DNA of 64,000 nt from Microtetraspora glauca (GTDB taxonomy: Bacteria > Actinomycetota > Actinomycetes > Streptosporangiales > Streptosporangiaceae), in assembly GCA_001570385.1 (NCBI GenBank), contig BBYL01000013.1, positions 186,001 through 250,000 of the forward strand, in the 5' to 3' direction. A program made the translations under genes and the position numbers. The notes beneath the pieces are model-generated. The model did no database searches, had not been told where the DNA came from, and was given only the letters and a program-made list of their open reading frames with translations. Shown piece after piece: positions 55,003 through 63,534 of this stretch (position 1 is its first letter; each line of letters starts with the position of its first letter).

Positions 55003-57621
55003 GTGAGCGTGCTTGATTTCCCCGGCGGCCCTGGAGGCCCCGGCGGCTCCGACGCCACGTTCGAGCGGACTCCTCCGCACAACATCGAAGCCGAGCAGTC
55101 CGTCCTCGGCGGCATGATGCTGTCCAAGGACGCCATCGCCGACGTGGTGGAGGTCCTCCGCTCCGACGACTTCTACCGCCCCGCGCACCAGATCATCTAC
55201 GAGGTCATCACCGACCTCTACGGCAGGGGCGAGCCCGCCGACTCGATCATGATCCTCGACGACCTGCAGAAGCGCGGCGAGCTCGGCCGGGTCGGCGGCG
55301 CCCCCTACCTCCACACGCTGACGGCGGTCGTCCCCACGGCGGCCAACGCGGGGTACTACGCCAAGATCGTGCGGGAGCAGGCCATCCTGCGACGGCTGAT
55401 CGAGGCCGGCACCCGCATCGTCTCCTACGGATACGGCGGGCAGAGCGAGGAGGTCGACGACCTCGTCGACCGCGCCCAGGCCGAGATCTACAAGGTGACC
55501 GAGCGGCGCACCTCCGAGGACTACCTCCCGCTGTCGGACATCATGCCCGGCGCGCTGGACGAGATCGAGGCCATCGGCAGCCGCGGCGGCCAGATGGTCG
55601 GCGTCCCCACCGGCTTCCAGGACCTCGACGCCCTGACCAACGGCCTGCACCCCGGCCAGATGATCGTCGTGGCCGCTCGCCCCGCCATCGGCAAGGCTCT
55701 AGCCCTGGACACACCTCTGCCCACTCCCACCGGCTGGACCACCATGGGAGAGGTGGAGGTCGGCGACTATCTGATCGGCGCGGATGGTAAGCCGACCCGC
55801 GTGGTGGCCGCCACCGAAGTGATGTACGGCCGCCCGTGCTACGAGGTGGAGTTCAGCGATGGCGCGGTGATCGTGGCCGATGCTCAGCACCAGTGGCTCA
55901 CCGACACGCGCGCCTCCCGCAAATCGGCTCAGGCCGCTGCGTCCGGCTACGACAGGTACCGGAATCAGAAGACATTCGCTGAGGTGCGCACGACAGAGGA
56001 GATCGCCGCGACGTTGTGGTGCGACACCGCAGAAAAGCGGCTCAATCACACGGTCGTCAACGCCCGGCCGCTGGACCTGCCCAACCGTGACCTGCTGATC
56101 CCTCCGTATGCGCTGGGCGTCTGGCTCGGAGAGGGCCACTCCGGCAGCGCGCGGTTCACCACTGGAGATCCGGAGATCGCTGAGCACGTGGCCGCCGAAG
56201 GTCTTCGGGTGGAGCACCGAGGCGGACTGCTGTACGCGATGCTACTGCCCGAGCCCGAGCCCGAGCCGATCGCCGAACAACCGTGCATCGTGTGCGGAAA
56301 GCCGTTCACGCCCAAAACAGCGCAGGTGCGCACCTGCGGCAGGGTGTGCGGCTGCCAGTCAAGGAATTCCGAACACGGCTCCTCACGGCCGTCCATGTGC
56401 CCGGACTGCGGAGGTCCGTCCAGCGGGCTTCGCCAGTGCCAGAAGTGCCGCAACGACCACGGCACTATGCACGCTCAACTGAGAAAGCTGGGCGTACTGG
56501 GCAACAAGCACATCCCGGGCGTATACCTGCGCGCGTCTGAGGCGCAGCGCAGAGCGCTCCTGGCCGGGCTGTTGGACACCGACGGCTACATCAGCGCCGC
56601 CGGGACAGTCCAGTTCGCCGTCACGAACCGCCGCCTGGCAGAGGACGCCTGTGAACTGATCCTGAGTTTGGGATACAAAGCAACCTGGACTTCCAAGGAG
56701 GTACCAGGACGCACTGAAGCCAGCTCAGCCAGCTATGCGATCACGTTCACGCCCTCCGACAAGGTCTTCCGGCTGAGCCGCAAGAACGCCCGCGTGAACA
56801 CCAATGCCCATCCCGAGGCGACGTGCCGCACCATCACCGACGTCCGCCCGGTGACGTCGGTGCCGGTGCGTTGCGTGGAGGTGGACAACGCCGACCACAT
56901 GTATCTCGCGAGCAGGGCCTGTGTTCCCACGCACAACAGCACCCTCGGGCTGGATTTCGCGAGATCTGCCGCTATCAAGAACGGTCTGACGACTGTCATC
57001 TTCTCGCTGGAAATGTCGCGCAACGAGATCACGATGCGACTGCTGTCGGCGGAGGCGCGGGTCGCGCTGCACACCATGCGGTCGGGGTTGATGAACGACG
57101 ACGACTGGACCCGGATGGCCCGCCGGATGGGCGAGGTGGCCGAGGCGCCGCTGTTCATCGACGACTCCCCGAACATGTCGATGATGGAGATCCGCGCCAA
57201 GTGCCGGCGTCTCAAGCAGCGCAACGACCTGCGGTTCGTCATCGTCGACTACCTCCAGCTGATGAGCTCGCCCAAGCGGACCGAGAGCCGCCAGCAGGAG
57301 GTCTCGGAACTGTCCCGATCTCTCAAGCTCCTGGCGAAGGAGCTCGAGGTGCCCGTCATCGCGATCTCGCAGCTCAACCGTGGTCCCGAGCAACGCACCG
57401 ACAAGCGCCCCCAGGTGTCCGACTTGAGGGAGTCCGGGTCGATTGAGCAGGATGCGGACATGGTGATCCTGCTGCACCGGGAGGACGCGTACGAGCGGGA
57501 GTCGCCCCGGGCGGGCGAGGCCGACCTGATCGTGGCCAAGCACCGTAACGGCCCCACGGCGACGGTAACCGTGGCCTTCCAGGGCCACTACAGCCGCTTC
57601 GTCGACATGGCCACGCACTGA
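55003..57621 (+). CDS. dnaB: Replicative DNA helicase DnaB with intein
   Basis: An 872-residue precursor from GTG 55003; removal of a 414-residue intein leaves a 458-residue helicase of normal length. The N-domain has PPHNIEAEQSVLGGMMLSKD and FYRPAHQIIYEVITDLYGRG. The Walker A loop is split: ARPAIGK (225-231) before the intein and STLGLDFARSAAIKNG after it. Then VIFSLEMSRNEITMRLLSAE, LRFVIVDYLQLMSSP (Walker B), PVIAISQLNRGPEQRTDKRP and SDLRESGSIEQDADMVILLH. It unwinds DNA at the fork, helped by DciA. Activity needs protein splicing to rebuild the ATP site. Confidence 0.96.
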   Translation: MSVLDFPGGPGGPGGSDATFERTPPHNIEAEQSVLGGMMLSKDAIADVVEVLRSDDFYRPAHQIIYEVITDLYGRGEPADSIMILDDLQKRGELGRVGGAPYLHTLTAVVPTAANAGYYAKIVREQAILRRLIEAGTRIVSYGYGGQSEEVDDLVDRAQAEIYKVTERRTSEDYLPLSDIMPGALDEIEAIGSRGGQMVGVPTGFQDLDALTNGLHPGQMIVVAARPAIGKALALDTPLPTPTGWTTMGEVEVGDYLIGADGKPTRVVAATEVMYGRPCYEVEFSDGAVIVADAQHQWLTDTRASRKSAQAAASGYDRYRNQKTFAEVRTTEEIAATLWCDTAEKRLNHTVVNARPLDLPNRDLLIPPYALGVWLGEGHSGSARFTTGDPEIAEHVAAEGLRVEHRGGLLYAMLLPEPEPEPIAEQPCIVCGKPFTPKTAQVRTCGRVCGCQSRNSEHGSSRPSMCPDCGGPSSGLRQCQKCRNDHGTMHAQLRKLGVLGNKHIPGVYLRASEAQRRALLAGLLDTDGYISAAGTVQFAVTNRRLAEDACELILSLGYKATWTSKEVPGRTEASSASYAITFTPSDKVFRLSRKNARVNTNAHPEATCRTITDVRPVTSVPVRCVEVDNADHMYLASRACVPTHNSTLGLDFARSAAIKNGLTTVIFSLEMSRNEITMRLLSAEARVALHTMRSGLMNDDDWTRMARRMGEVAEAPLFIDDSPNMSMMEIRAKCRRLKQRNDLRFVIVDYLQLMSSPKRTESRQQEVSELSRSLKLLAKELEVPVIAISQLNRGPEQRTDKRPQVSDLRESGSIEQDADMVILLHREDAYERESPRAGEADLIVAKHRNGPTATVTVAFQGHYSRFVDMATH
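55696..56937 (+). other. DnaB intein, class 3, with LAGLIDADG endonuclease and Cys-rich insert
   Basis: Precursor residues 232-645 (414 aa). It starts with Ala (ALALDTPLPTPTGW), not Cys or Ser. The block B segment ends HQWLT (Trp67), block F is VRCVEVDNADHMYL (Cys393), and the C-terminus is VPTHN followed by extein Ser; Thr412, His413 and Asn414 complete it. Trp, Cys and Thr at these places are the signature of class 3 inteins, where the block F Cys attacks first. Endonuclease motifs are YALGVWLGEG (138-147) and LLAGLLDTDG (288-297). Between them residues 197-251 hold CxxC pairs at 197/200, 235/238 and 248/251 plus Cys 214, 218 and 220, likely zinc ribbons. Confidence 0.92.
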
Positions 57622-57792
57622 TCGAGGCCTTGCCGGTCCGGAAGACCGGGCCCGGACGAGCCACTAGCTTGAGTTTTAACCTGTTCGGCGGGGTCGCGCG
57701 GGTAGCCCACGGACATCACTTGTCCAGATGTCGGATGGCTGGATACCGAAGGCGGTCCGGCCATCCGAAGGGCAGAGCAGGTCCTCAGGACT

Positions 57793-58231
57793 TCAATTCT
57801 TCTTGGGGAAGGCGGCGCTCAGTGCGGAACCGCGGGTAATGAAGGCGACGCCGATCAGGGGCAGCGCAGACAGGCCCTGGAGCACGGCGTACCACTCTGG
57901 GTAGAGGCCGGGGATCAGGTCGACGCCGGTGATCGCGACCGGCATGATGGTGGACAGAGTGCGCACGCGGTCGAAAGCCTTGTGACCCCTCCGAAGCGCG
58001 GACAGTCATCCGGTAGATCAGCGGGGTGACCGCGAGCAGGATGGCTCCCCGGATCCACATGAACGAGGTCGCCTCGTGGCCGGTGAACGCCATCACGGCA
58101 ACCGTCCCGAGGGCGATGGCGCTGACGGCGCCGAAGAGCATGATGCACTTCTTCACCGTGGTGAACGCCTCCGGGGTGCGGGCGTCGCCGATGTGCGCCG
58201 TCGCGATCGTGATGTCGCCGGCGTTCGCCAT
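57793..58231 (-). pseudogene. Frameshifted small membrane protein gene
   Basis: ATG 58231 has GGAGGAGAAAG upstream and opens MANAGDITIATAHIGDARTP, then a helix KKCIMLFGAVSAIALGTVAV and a second, WIRGAILLAVTPLIYRMT. Right after this (about 57998-58003) the reading should shift one frame to continue as LSALRRGHKAFDRVRTLSTI, then VAITGVDLIPGLYPEWYAV and LSALPLIGVAFITRGSAL, ending KKN at TGA 57793. In the unshifted frame the tail is Arg/Pro/His-rich nonsense. A one-base loss or a sequencing error in this four-helix membrane gene is the simplest cause. The family is not recognised. Confidence 0.65.
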
Positions 58232-58764
58232 GATCTTTCTCCTCCGTGTCGTTGTAGTAGCGGTGTTAGGTAGCGCCTGGCCGTCCCAATATGGGCTTGG
58301 CCGTACGGGTGGGTGGGGCCAGACCCACTCCTGGGCCGGTGGCCGGCTTCGGTATTCGAGTGTTCAACTGGCCTACGGGACGCCCAACCAGCGACCGGCT
58401 CCACGTCATGACGTGCACACCGCGACCGGGCTGACCAGCACGAAACCGGCCCTGAAGAAACCGCCGGCCAAGAAATCTGCCAACCCGCATCCACGTCGCA
58501 CAGGTTAAAGATCAAGCTAGCGCGGTTGGGGCTCGGCCGCGGGTACGCCGCCGCGTTCGGCCCGTCAGGGGGCGACCTCCTTGATCGTGCGGACGTGCCG
58601 GGCGGGGGGTTCCGGACGGGCCGCTGGTGCTCGATGCAACTGTGCGGGAACCGTGTCAAACAGGCCCGCTGGCGAACCGGCCGGGCCACGTAGCCGCGTG
58701 CGTGAAGACGGACGTGCGCGCACGCGCGGAACCGACGCCGGTCGCGCCGGTGTCGGGAAGCGCG
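58232..58764. other. Interval between the frameshifted membrane gene and the kinase gene
   Basis: About 530 bases without a convincing gene; short frames lack ribosome-binding sites and known motifs. One frame ends TKPALKKPPAKKSANPHPRR (basic, stop near 58508), but has no start. A perfect 14-base palindrome, CACGTCATGACGTG, lies at 58402-58415 and could be a protein-binding site. Confidence 0.4.
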
Positions 58765-61360
58765 TCAGGAGTCCTGCCGGGGCTCGCACGGGTCCGCGTA
58801 CGGCAGGCCGGGGAAGTAGCGGTGCCATTCGGTCTCGGTGAGGGTGCGTCCGGCGCGCGAGCAGACGGCGGCGGCCACCATCTCGGGCGCGACCGGGATG
58901 TCACGCAGGTCGCGCGAGTCGCCGAACGTACGCAGCACGGAACCGTCGGCGGTGAACGCGGCGGCCAGATGGCGGCCCGTGCCGCCCGAGATCGGGTGCC
59001 CGAGCGCGCGGGTCGTGGTGGCGTCCCAGAACTGCACGCTCTTGTCGAGGCCGATGGACGCCGCCACACCGCCCGTGGGCGAGAACACGATCTCGGCGAT
59101 CGTGTCGGAGTGCGCCTGGACGATCGGACCACGCCTGGCGCCCGTGCGCACGTCCCAGAAGGCGACCCGCCCGTCGACGTCGCCCGTGACCAGCGTCGCG
59201 CCGTCGGGGCTGAACGGGAGCGCGTCGAGCCGTCCGCGGTCACCGCCGACGACCCCCAGAGAGGGGCCGGACGGCTTTCCCGTGGCCGGATCGATCAGGT
59301 GGCGGGACTTCCCGCCGACCGGGACGATCAACGAGCTTCCGGGGCGGAAGGCGATGTCGAGGGCGGCCAGGAGCCGTCCGTCGCCGCTGAAGACCGGACG
59401 CGTGCCGCCCTCCTTCTCCGTGAGGGGCAGCGGTGAGCCGCTGCGTGCGCGTCGCCGTACATCCCACAGGGTCAGCGCTCCTGCGCGTGCCGCGAGCAGT
59501 GCGCCGTCCGGGCTGAACCTCGCGGCCTCCGCGCCGCCCTCCGGCACCGGTGAGAAGCGAGCGGACGCGCCGGGTCCGCAGGTCGATGAGGGTGACGGTG
59601 GAACGGTTCCCGCATGCCAGGGTGCGCCCGTCCGGGCTGAATGCCACCGCCTGGGCCATGCCAGTGCAGGTCCCGGGGTCGTGCCACCCCGCCAGTGGTG
59701 TGCCGTCGGGCAGCCGGAGCAGTCGGAAGTGAGCTGCCACGTCGGCGAGGGCGACCAGAGCACCCTTCGGCGAGAAGGCCACGTCCATGCTCTGATCCGG
59801 GGCGATCGTGCGCCCGGTTCCGGTGTCCCACACCGTGTTGGTGTCGCCTTCGCGAATAGTGACGTACCGGTCGCCCGCCCCGAACTCGATCCCATTGAAA
59901 AGTGGTGTAGTCAGGGCGTATCGCTCTTTGATCGGCGTACCGGTGCGTACGTCCCAGACGCGGACGTCATGTTCCGCCGCGACCGCGAGGTAGCGACCGT
60001 TCGGGCTGAGACTCGCCCCGAGGAGGCCGCCGTCGCCGACGTCCGGGTCGTTCCAGCCGCCGGTCCGCTTCCCGCTGCGCAGGTCGAAGATCCGCACACC
60101 CTCGGGGGACACGCTCACCAGGCTCCGCCCGTCCTGGGGAAGCAGCCGCACGGTCTCTCCGCCGCTGCTCGGATCGGTGAACGAGGCGCGCTCGCGCTGC
60201 GCCCACGAACTGGCGAGCGCCGCCCGGGTGGCGGTGTCCGGGGAGACCTCGTGGTCGTCGACGACGAGCAGGTAGGAGAAGACGTCGAGGACGCGGTGGA
60301 GGGCGGTGCCCTCTTCAGAAGTCCTCCCGTCGAACAACTCGCCGCGTGCCACCGGCCGGACGGTGATGTCGCCGGACTCGTCGACGCTCACCATCCTGAG
60401 GAAGAGGTCGGGGACGAGGTTGCGCTCGAAGGGACTGAGGAATCCGTAGGCGTCCTCGGCCAGCGTCCCGAGCGCGGGATCGCCCGGTGTTCCGCCTCCG
60501 AGGAGCCCGGCCTCGGCGCTGCCGATGGTGAGCAGGTCGATGTCGCCGCCCACCGGGCCGCTGACCAGACCGAGGAGGAGCTGCCGCGCCGTGGGTCTGG
60601 CCAGCGGATCCTTGCGCAGGGCCGCCGCGACGAGGGGCCGCAGCGACTCCGGCATGACGCTGAGGTCGGGATCGGTCGACAGCACGCGGTGCATGACCGC
60701 GCCGAGGGTCTCCGCCCTGAAGGGGCCGTCCCCGCAGGCGGCGTAGACGACGATCGCGCCCCAGGCGAACACGTCGGCCGGTGCCCCGGCACGCTGGCCG
60801 GTGAACACCTCGGGGGCCATGTAGGTCGGAGTGCCCGTGACCAGGCCGGACGCGGTGAGCGACATCTCCAGCGTCCGTGCGACGCCGAAGTCGATCACAC
60901 GGGGACCGTCCGGCCCGAGCAGCACGTTGTCCGGTTTGAGATCGCGGTGGACGACCCCGGCGTCATGGATGGCGGTCAGCGCGGTCGCGACGGCCGTGGC
61001 CAGGCGGTGCAGGTCGTCCCCGGTGAAGCGGCGCCCTTCGGCGATCGCGCGGCGCAGGCTCGGGCCCTCGACGTACTCGCTGACGATGTACGGCTTGGGC
61101 GCGTCCAGTTCGGCCGCCAGCACCTGGGCGGTGCAGAAGGAGGCGACCCGTCGCGCGGCCGTCGCCTCCTTGCCGAAACGCGCCCGCAGGTCGGGGTCGC
61201 TCGCCGCGTCGCCGTGCAGCACCTTGACCGCGACCCGGGTGCCCTCGGCGTCGTACGCCTCGTAGACCACGCCCTGCCCGCCCACGCCCAGCCGGCCGGC
61301 GAGCCAGAAGTCTCCGAGCCGGGTCGGGTCGCCGGGAAGCAGCGCTGTGGCCAGGCTCAT
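58765..61360 (-). pseudogene. Ser/Thr protein kinase with WD40-type propeller, frameshifted
   Basis: From ATG 61360, MSLATALLPGDPTRLGDFWL opens a Hanks-type kinase: G-loop RLGVGGQGVVYEA, Lys46 in VAVKVLH, HRDLKPDN with Asp140, DFG 157-159 and YMAPEV. A linker (~280-400) leads to repeats such as VRIFDLRSGKRTGGW, SPNGRYLAVAAEHDVRVWDV and FSPDGRTLACGN, a WD40-type propeller. Around 59550 the frame is lost by one base: after VRSLLT the matching sequence continues in another frame as PVPEGGAEAARFSPDGALLA and runs to 58765, ending PCEPRQDS. So an ~860-residue protein is broken, by mutation or sequence error. The kinase part alone could be made. Confidence 0.8.
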
Positions 61361-61431
61361 ACGATCGCACCCCGTCGTCTTAGATGGACTCAGCCGTTAG
61401 ATGCTGTCGTCAGCGACGAAGTTGCGGGATT

Positions 61432-62184
61432 TCAGCGACATTTGGCGAGCATCGTGGCCTTGTCGGCTCTGGTGACCGGGAGGTTGTACTTGAGCGCGAC
61501 CTGGGTGAACCGTACGGCGTAGGCGCAGCGGATCTTCCGTGCCGGGGGCAGCCAGGACCCCGGCCCCCAGCCGCGCTTCGCCTGGTTGACCGGGCCGTAG
61601 ACCGGGAGCAGGTTGAGCGGATCGTTGGCGATGCGCAGCCGTTTCGCCTTCGGCCATCGTGCGGCGCCCATCCGCCACGAGTACGACATCGGCACCACGT
61701 GATCGACCTGGACGAGGCCCGCGTGCTTCTTACGCCATCGGATGGTTCTGCCGGTGTACGGGTCGCGCAAGGTCATCTTGATCACGACACAGTCGGACCC
61801 CTTGCGGTATCTGACGTTCTGGCCGTCACGGGCGAGCAGGTCGTTGCGGGTGTCGCAGCCGTTCCCCGCGTACGGCACGCCGCGCGCGGTGTCCGCCCAG
61901 TTGGGGCCGAACCGGGTCCGGGAGTATCCGGCCTTGGAACCCATGCGCCTGACGCGGAGCTTCCTGATCAGCCTGGTCGCGGCGGCCCGGCCGGCCGCGG
62001 AGGTGATCGGCGCGAGCCCCGGCCGGGTCCCCCGAGGGTTCTTCAGGGGGATGACCACTGCCTTGCGGCCGGTCCCGGTTCCGGCCGCGCTCTGGGCGCG
62101 GGTCTCGTTCCGAAGTCGGTCGTGTGCGTCGTTCCGGGTAGTGAGAGATGCGAGCGCTATGCCCGCCACAACGACAGTGATCAC
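61432..62184 (-). CDS. Secreted HNH-type (DUF1524) endonuclease
   Basis: About 250 residues; GTG 62184 opens (M)ITVVVAGIALASLTTRND, a signal-like start, but no ribosome-binding site is seen, so the start is unsure. The C-terminal ~150 residues carry the HNH/DUF1524 core: TRNDLLARD, VQVDHVVPMSYSWRMGAARW with the catalytic DHVVP, and RLRIANDPLNLLPVYGPVNQ with the second Asn/His-like motif. WGPGSWLPPARKIRCAYAVR closes it. Cys residues in CDTRND and CVVIK may pair. Family members are often extracellular nucleases. It lies 70 bases from the kinase start, same strand. Confidence 0.78.
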   Translation of the reverse strand: MITVVVAGIALASLTTRNDAHDRLRNETRAQSAAGTGTGRKAVVIPLKNPRGTRPGLAPITSAAGRAAATRLIRKLRVRRMGSKAGYSRTRFGPNWADTARGVPYAGNGCDTRNDLLARDGQNVRYRKGSDCVVIKMTLRDPYTGRTIRWRKKHAGLVQVDHVVPMSYSWRMGAARWPKAKRLRIANDPLNLLPVYGPVNQAKRGWGPGSWLPPARKIRCAYAVRFTQVALKYNLPVTRADKATMLAKCR

Positions 62185-62264
62185 TTCGCGCGCGCCCAGA
62201 GCCGCCTCCCCGATGAGACTCGGTAAAGGAATCCCCAAAATCGGGAGGCTGACACCAACGGGAG

Positions 62265-62789
62265 TTATGTCCCCGGTTGCCGATCGATCTCGCCGGCGGC
62301 CCATTCCGCCCATTCGCGCTGCATGGAGGTCAAGCGGAGGCCATATTCGAGCGCGATCCTGCCGTATGTCTTCAGCGGGTCGCTTCCGGCGACGACGTCG
62401 CGGAGCCCGAGCAGGCTCTGGTGGCTTCGCGCGGCCACGACCGCCTGGCGTTCCAGGTATTCCCGGGCCTGGCCGTGATCGACGCTGTCGAGGAAGAAGA
62501 CGCGGAGCAGCATGTCGCTGCGGCCCACCCGGTTGGGCTCGACGTCGGTCAGCCAGTGGCGCAGCTCGGCCACTCCGCCATCGGTGATCGCGTACTCCTT
62601 GCGGCCGCGCGGCCCCTCGGCGGCGACCTTCACCAGGTCCGCGTCGGCGAGGCGGCCCAGTTCCGCGTACACCTGGCTCTGCGTGGCCGGCCAGACGTTG
62701 GCCAGCGAGATCTCGAACAGTTTCAGCAGGTCGTAGCCGCTGGCGGGGCCGCGGGCCAGCAGGCCGAGCATGGCGTGACGGAGACTCAT
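62265..62789 (-). CDS. PadR-family transcriptional regulator (second)
   Basis: A 174-residue PadR-like regulator from ATG 62789. The winged helix reads MSLRHAMLGLLARGPASGYD followed by LLKLFEISLANVWPATQSQV, YAELGRLADADLVKV and the wing GPRGRKEYAIT. The C-terminal half (AREYLERQAVVAARSHQSLL) is the helical dimer domain. It is divergent from a membrane protein gene with an 88-base shared promoter region, a common layout for PadR regulators of efflux or envelope genes. Confidence 0.88.
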   Translation of the reverse strand: MSLRHAMLGLLARGPASGYDLLKLFEISLANVWPATQSQVYAELGRLADADLVKVAAEGPRGRKEYAITDGGVAELRHWLTDVEPNRVGRSDMLLRVFFLDSVDHGQAREYLERQAVVAARSHQSLLGLRDVVAGSDPLKTYGRIALEYGLRLTSMQREWAEWAAGEIDRQPGT

Positions 62790-62812
62790 GCCGCACAGCC
62801 TACATTCCACTG

Positions 62813-62842
62813 TTGACATGTCGCTACAGGAGGTTCTAGGTT
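62813..62842 (+). promoter_or_regulatory. Candidate promoter of the divergent membrane gene
   Basis: TTGACA (62813-62818) and CTAGGT (62836-62841), 17 bases apart, read toward the gene at 62878. CACTGTTG occurs twice nearby (62808 and 62851) and GACATGTC at 62815-62822 is a small palindrome, so PadR may bind here. Confidence 0.5.
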
Positions 62843-62877
62843 CGACCTGTCACTGTTGGAACGTCAGGGAGCCTTTT

Positions 62878-63435
62878 GTGATCAGCTATCTCCGCACCTT
62901 CCTTCCGTGGATCGCCTTCGCGGTGCTCAGCACCAACGGCGAGGCCCGGATCGGCGCGCTCGCCGGATTCGCCCTTGCCGTCGTGCTGCTGCTGATGGAC
63001 CGGAGGAAGGGACGTGCCTGGGACGCGCTGGTGATCGAGGCCAGTTCCGCGGTGTTCTTCGCCGGGCTCGCGCTGGCCGCGTTCGTGATCGCCCCCGCGC
63101 CCTTCGGCGAGTACGGCCCGGCGGTGTCGGTGGGCTGGCTCGCCGTCACGGCGTGGGGCTCCCTCGCCATCCGCCGGCCGTTCACCCTGGGCATCGCCCG
63201 GGGGATGACCCCTCCCGAGGTCCAGGCGAGCCCGCTGTTCTACCGGGTCAACGCGACGATCACCGCGGTCTGGGCGGTCGCGTTCACGCTCAACGCCGTC
63301 GGCCTCGCGGTGCTGCTCGCCCTCGCCCCGCACGCGACGATCGCGATCATCGTGGTCAAGATCTGCGGGTTCGCCCTGCCCGCCCTGTTCACCGTCCGCT
63401 ACCCCAAGATCGTCCGCGCCCGGTACGCCGCCTGA
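62878..63435 (+). CDS. Hypothetical six-helix membrane protein
   Basis: A 185-residue protein from GTG 62878, with AGGGAG upstream, beginning (M)ISYLRTFLPWIAFAVLSTNG. It has about six helices: FALAVVLLLM, SSAVFFAGLALAAFVIA, SVGWLAVTAWGSLAIRR, ITAVWAVAFTLNAVGLAVLL and HATIAIIVVKICGFALPALF are clear. No family is recognised with confidence. Its divergent partner is a PadR regulator, which suggests it is controlled by that protein. Confidence 0.75.
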   Translation: MISYLRTFLPWIAFAVLSTNGEARIGALAGFALAVVLLLMDRRKGRAWDALVIEASSAVFFAGLALAAFVIAPAPFGEYGPAVSVGWLAVTAWGSLAIRRPFTLGIARGMTPPEVQASPLFYRVNATITAVWAVAFTLNAVGLAVLLALAPHATIAIIVVKICGFALPALFTVRYPKIVRARYAA

Positions 63436-63521
63436 CCCGCCGCACCATCCGACCTGCCACAACCGCCTGACCCGCCGCACCATCCGACCTGCCACAACCG
63501 GCTGACCTGCCGCACCGTCTG
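63431..63521 (+). repeat. 35-base tandem repeat before the carotenoid oxygenase gene
   Basis: The unit beginning CCTGACCCGCCGCACC and ending GCCACAACCG occurs at 63431-63465 and 63466-63500, identical, then a partial, slightly diverged copy to 63521. The first copy includes the stop of the membrane gene. Confidence 0.9.
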
Positions 63522-63534
63522 ATTGGAGCCCGCG

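Noticed and set aside
61432..62796. A 454-codon frame fusing the HNH nuclease to an upstream Arg-rich part
   Set aside because: The upstream half is antiparallel-frame reading of the padR gene on the same strand; the nuclease most likely starts near 62184.
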